A stretch of 64,000 bases of DNA, from NCBI GenBank assembly GCA_015698045.1, contig BLAL01000051.1, positions 62,001-126,000 of the forward strand. The letters are read 5' to 3'. How positions within the stretch are numbered: position 1 is the stretch's first letter; each line of letters begins with the position of its first letter. The stretch is from Rhizophagus clarus (lineage: Eukaryota > Glomeromycota > Glomeromycetes > Glomerales > Glomeraceae). Under the pieces are notes generated by a model that saw only the letters and a program-made list of their open reading frames with translations, did no database searches and was not told where the DNA came from. Shown here one piece after another: positions 58,934-64,000 of this stretch. A program made the position numbers and the translations under genes.

Positions 58934-59220
58934 ATTAAATAAATAATCTTTTACGTTGAATTTTTATATTTATGATTGTATTATAAATTTTTCATTTAAA
59001 ATTATTAACTAAAATAATTACGTAATTTTTCAAGCATTGACTGTATAAATTATTGATTAGACAATCTTAAATGATGTTATTGTCATTCAATATCACTAAT
59101 ACAACAATAACAGGTGTCAAAAATAGTTACATAGTTTTGAGGTTTTATTAGATAGATAAAATCAAAAAATGATATAATATTGCTAAATATCGTTGACTGG
59201 TTATCGCCTTACCGTAATTA

Positions 59221-59451
59221 GGCAAGAACCTGGGCAGAATTAAAAAAAGGTATGAACCTACGCCCGCTAATGTTTGTGCTGATGATTTTATGATCACTAT
59301 GCCTGACATATTCAAATTTAATACTCATTTCATAAATTACAATTTATACCGCAATATCAAAGGATTCTATGCTAATTCATTGTCAATTTTAATAGAACAT
59401 TCTTTTATAAATTTATCAAAATCAATGTACGTGATTTCCCTAATGGTTTAA
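59221..59451 (+). pseudogene. Coding relic of unknown family
   Basis: 76 codons open with gene-like content (RYEPTPANVCADDFMITMP, then FKFNTHFINYNLYRN). Just upstream, another frame reads DWLSPYRN and ARTWAELKK around a TAG, suggesting the same gene before an indel. No start codon or domain. Confidence 0.25.
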
Positions 59452-62400
59452 AAATTTATTAAACATCGATAACATAAATAGAATAAGACTACTATTATAA
59501 ATTGCACTAGCTGTTTTTTGCTGTTTAACTAATTAATTGTATTATTATATAATATAATTATTTCAATTTGTTGGATTATACTTCAAAATAAAAATTTCAT
59601 TATTATAGTAGATTCGAATAATATTGCGAATCTATTTTGTTTGTTTTTTTTTTTATTAAATGACTAGTGTAATACATTATTAATAATCAAATTATCAGTT
59701 CATTAATTCTAAGAATTAATTATTTTTATAGTTGTATTTATAAATTATAAAGTATAAAACTGCATGAGGCATGAAAGGAAAATAAAATAATGATTAAAAT
59801 TTACAAACTAACAGTTCAAAAACTTAATAATTACAAATACAATAACGGGTTAAGAATATTTGTTATGCTTAAATCATTTGCTAATTTCCTTCTTAAATCA
59901 AACGATAAATTACTTTATTGAAACTATACATTGATTATACTGTAGATTTTTCCATATAAAATTCATATGTGTTACTAATAAAATGTAATGATTTACGGAA
60001 AAGATACCCTTGCAATTAAAAACTCAGCCAATTAAACTATGTCATCCTTGAAATCCGGTGATCGTTACATATCTTTTATCGCGTTCAAGTTTTTAAAATA
60101 CATTTGAATGTCGTTAAAGAGAAAAAAAAACCATCAGCAATTTTATTTTGGTGCTTATGATAAATAAAAACAATATTTAGAAATTAAAACAAGTTTATTT
60201 TTATTAGAAATCATTTATTTATTGTTTATAAATCTTTTTATGATAGCTTTTTATGTTTTCTTTAAAAAAAAGTCAAAACATTTAAAATATTTTATGTTTA
60301 TAATAACTGTTTATAAGAAGCATTTGTGTATTAGTTTCTCTATGTTAAAAGTATAAATATGAATATATTTTGTAAATTTTTAATAAAGAAGTGTGACATT
60401 ATGTTTAGAAAATATTTTTTTTTATTATTTTTACTTAATTTTCTTTAATACATGTTTTAAAATAATAGTAGACCACATTAAACACAGCCTGAAAAAGTCA
60501 ATAATGCACTAATAACCATAAAGTTTTGCCAATACTTACTGACACTAATCTACTCTTGAACATCGGCTTTTAGACGCGTCACGTTTCATAAGTTTTTAGG
60601 TTAGAGACATCATGATCGTCATATTCAGGGGTAAACAATCATGATGTTACACAAATTACACAACAAAGTAAGTTCCCAATACTAAAATAGTATTTGTAGA
60701 CCATTAAATCAATAATAATTAGGTTTATTATTGTGTAATTCGAATAATGCATCATAATACGTTTTAAACTTTCGGTATTATACGTACTGATTAAGTAACA
60801 CTACAAATGCAGTATTATAAATGCATTGTGTCATTGTTTTATTAATAAAATTTTTCTTTATACACTATAACAAATCAAAGGCTACTCCTTCAATAACTAT
60901 TATATAGAAGTGATTTAATGAATCAAAGCTGACATATAAATGGTTGTATTTTTAATTTATATCATAATCATAAATTATGTGAAATTTGTTGTATAACGAT
61001 TGGAAATATAAAAATAAAAAATAAATAAGCATGTCGGATGAACTTTTTATTGCATCAATTGCATCTTATCACTCAATACTTTATTAAATATCTTAGTCAA
61101 TCTTAAAAAAAATTCAAAACACATAAAGCAACGACATTCTGTTAAAGTAATTCTTTAATAAATATTTTTTCTAATCGATTACTTATGTCAACACCAAATT
61201 GATTTTGAGGGCGTGTTATTATGATGGATTTTAAGTAATTAGCGTTTGAATTTTTTTATTGAACTGAAAATTCACTGCGTAATAGGAAAAATACTTTTAG
61301 CATTATTCCGACAGATAGATAATCTCTTTGTTAACGTTTTTTTCTGCGATATAAAAACAAAAATAACATTTTCTCTTCTGCGGTGTTTGCTTCTTTAGTA
61401 ATTTACTTTCTAATATTATTTTTATCTTTGTCTTAATTCGGAAAGGAGACTAAAAGTTAGTTTTTGAAAAAATGAATTATTATTTTTTTTTTGTATTAAC
61501 TTTCGATTTTTTAACTTAATTTATTTCTTCATATAGTATACTCTTCTAGTAAAGTGAGTTTTTTTCTTTAATTTTAATTCGGTAATATATTATTTAGATT
61601 AAATTTATTAGATATGTGTTCAAAGTAACTTTTAGTTTAGTTTAACAGTGTATTGTTGTTTAATATTAAAAATTTCAATATACAAATTTTTCAATACTGT
61701 ACATAAATAATTTTACGAAAAAATATTCTTTGATAAAATAAAATCAATCACTTGATCCAATTTTGAACTTAGCTGTACGAAATTTTTTACTCTTCGTACA
61801 CTCATATAGTATATATACTCATATAAAGTGTTATACTGTGCTGCTACGAATTTTTTTACAGTAATTTAATCGTACAGTAAGGTTTCTCCCAAAAAACGAC
61901 TTATACAAATATATGGTTATTTACTAATCCAAATTTTAATTTAAGGACGGAATGTAATGTTGCAACGCGGAGATGATTTATTTTGTATCAATTGTTCAAA
62001 TTTAGGAACTTCGAATAAGTAAAAAATATTTTTTTTCATAAATTATTATCTTTTTATATATTATAATTTAAGGATATTAATAGTAGATCTATGGATAAAT
62101 CGCAAGTAATGTATTTATGAATACTTGTATTGCTTTTAATTATTGATCGCTTCATCCCGTTTACAGTATTGTCAAATAAAACAATTCAATTTTTATACAT
62201 TTTATAATAATATGCATTACATATAGAACTGTAATAATTTTTTTTTTTTTTGTAAACAGTAACAATGAATAGTAGAATGTATTAACTAATATTAAATCAA
62301 TAGTCTATAAATATAATTTATAGAATAGATTGTTTGATGATAAACGCTTTCAATTCCTGTTTTTATATTAAGTGTTATATATGCATCTGATATGTTAATA

Positions 62401-62606
62401 CAAATTGTATGTTGACGCTAATAGTTAATGTTATAATAATGTCAATTAAATATAAATAACAGATAAGTTTGCTTAGATTTCAAGCATTTCGAGAAAATAG
62501 ACAAGCATAATTTTAAAGAGAATAAAAAATTAGACAAAAGCACAGGTACCCTTTCACATAATACACACCCTCAAGCAATTTACACTAGCAGAATATTCAA
62601 TTTTAA
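59452..62606. other. Very AT-rich non-coding DNA
   Basis: Three kb with no supported gene on either strand. A TATAGTATATATACTCATAT tract lies at about 61805-61825 and several poly(T) runs occur. Nothing else recognised. Confidence 0.4.
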
Positions 62607-63004
62607 AATCTTTCTGAACCAAAAAATGCTGACGATTGCCTTAGTTTCAATTCATCAAAATCGAAAAAAACTTCATATAAAACAGTTAAAGATCTTGAGC
62701 CCGGATGTACGTAAGGCCTACTGATTATCAACTATTCTTTATTCCAAATTTGATTTTAATTATCATTATATTAGATCTTGTATCTTTTAAATCTCTTGGC
62801 TCAAGTACTAAAATAGGAACATTTGTAAAATATGATGACGAGAATAAAACAATTTGTACGATATTTTATGACGGAGAGGATAAACGTAAGTTATAATTAT
62901 GCGTAATTTATTTATGATTATCGACTAAATAATTAATAATTTTTATTCAATTAGATATTGAAGTTTCTAACATTTTGACTTTTAAAGCGATCAAAAATAT
63001 ATAA
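62607..63004 (+). CDS. Tudor-like domain gene, 3' part
   Basis: Three exons: up to 62706 (open from 62607), 62775-62885 and 62955-63004, with GT..AG introns (GTACGT..TTAG and GTAAGT..TTAG) and matching phases. The joined frame reads SKKTSYKTVKDLEPGY, LVSFKSLGSSTKIGTFVKYDD, TICTIFYDGEDKHIEV. This is the pattern of a Tudor/chromo-barrel fold (glycine, then V..F, G.FV.YD, F.DGE). Such domains read methylated histones or Arg. No ATG is found in frame upstream; the frame is closed at 62604, so the 5' exon is missing or lies further upstream. Could be a 3' fragment. Confidence 0.45.
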
Positions 63005-64000
63005 ATAAAAGACAAATGAACTTTTTAATGAACTTTTATTATTAGCTAGAAATATTAATATAATCATCCATTATTAATATGTTATCATGTTTATTTATTT
63101 ATTATTTATTCATAAGACATTATAGCACGCTTAATAAACGAGCACTCAAATATATAAAAGAAATGCATATAAAAGCATTACTATATAAAAAAAGAATCCC
63201 AATCAGTAGAATTGCTATCGCCTATATCATTTTATTATGTTGCGTATTCTCTTTACGTGATATAAGATGGTTTATGGAATCACGTGCTAAACACAACATT
63301 TTTATTATATTTTATTATTTTTTACGCGCTTTTTCTTGTTACCAATTCCTTTATTAGACATCATTATATTATAACTTATTACATAATACACATTTCCATT
63401 TTATAAATAAATCACAAATCATAATATATTAAAATTATTAAAAATATTATAATAATTTCAAAATGACTATTGCAAAATATTAATAATTTTAAAATAAACT
63501 ATTTACAGCTTTGTAGCAATATTTTATAACTAGGTATTTTTCAGAAAGTGCTTATCTAGTTGTTGGTAACTACCAATATATTCGTGAAATGTCATGTTAT
63601 TTCAACTTCCAAGTCAGATGGTTTTATAACAAACGATGGAACTGATTTTGACATTTATGAATTTTTTTCAAATTTTACGAGGCAGATTTTTGATCCTTTG
63701 AAGTTTGAATCAGTATTACATTAGATAATCATGCAGTACAGCTTTGATTTGGACTATGAGATTAAACATGCAAATTTTTATAATAATTAAATTTACATGT
63801 CAAAATATGACTTACGTAAAAATATAATTAATAAGGTTTAATAAAAATATTATTATGTCACAAGTCAAATTTTGCTGCACGACGAATAACATTATACACT
63901 GTGTATACGAATTAAACCATCGGTATAATTGAATTGTGCAAAGTATTATTACAACTGCATTACTATAAATGCACTTAGTTGTTATTTAATTACAGTATAT
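63005..64000. other. AT-rich DNA to the window end
   Basis: An ORF at 63079-63357 (NKRALKYIKEMHIKALLYKKR then hydrophobic) lacks an ATG and is not called. Nothing else supported. Confidence 0.35.

Noticed and set aside
63079-63357. 92-codon plus-strand ORF
   Set aside because: No ATG at the start and mostly hydrophobic AT-driven codons.

Overview
The window looks like nuclear DNA of an arbuscular mycorrhizal fungus (Glomeromycotina, most like Rhizophagus). It is very AT-rich, its genes have short GT..AG introns, and it carries Sel1, F-box/LRR and MATA-type HMG genes among transposable elements. The assignment is by recognition of gene families, not by a search. No rRNA, convincing tRNA, CRISPR or bacterial operon signal was seen.

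Layout. 1-5431: 3' part of a Ty3/Gypsy retrotransposon (RT, RNase H, an unusual Cys-rich segment, a separate integrase ORF) followed by two extra ORFs, one antisense and coiled-coil, one sense and next to a putative 3' LTR. 5432-9590: non-coding repeats and one exon relic. 9590-15896: a Myb/SANT-like gene, a CACTA/Plavaka-type transposase on the minus strand (one intron) and a divergently transcribed four-exon basic protein, with five copies of a 15-16 bp motif between the last two. 15897-19871: MITE-like and simple repeats. 19872-26006: a second, different transposase gene on the minus strand (five exons, two in-frame stops), again with a divergent multi-exon gene (six exons, intact). 26917-28857: a broken Myb/SANT-like gene and a small leucine-zipper gene. 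28858-35411: minisatellites, inverted repeats and a MITE. 35412-43060: broken lineage-specific genes (Sel1 repeats, two families not recognised in other organisms, F-box/LRR). 46220-49805: small unknown genes. 51839-56896: a large broken unknown gene on the minus strand, divergent from an intact MATA_HMG gene, then another broken unknown gene. 56897-64000: mostly AT-rich non-coding DNA, with a Tudor-like gene fragment near 62607-63004.

How the parts relate. The first half is transposon-derived. Two unrelated transposase genes each sit head to head with a multi-exon non-transposase gene and have a Myb/SANT-like gene on one flank; this repeated layout is the most interesting feature of the window and may define two-gene transposons. 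The second half is a graveyard of fast-evolving family members. Many carry one or two in-frame stops or single-base frameshifts, often in homopolymer runs, while the surrounding frame stays open, so the damage is recent (or partly sequencing error). Exon structures were worked out by hand from splice sites and frame continuity and have not been checked against transcripts.
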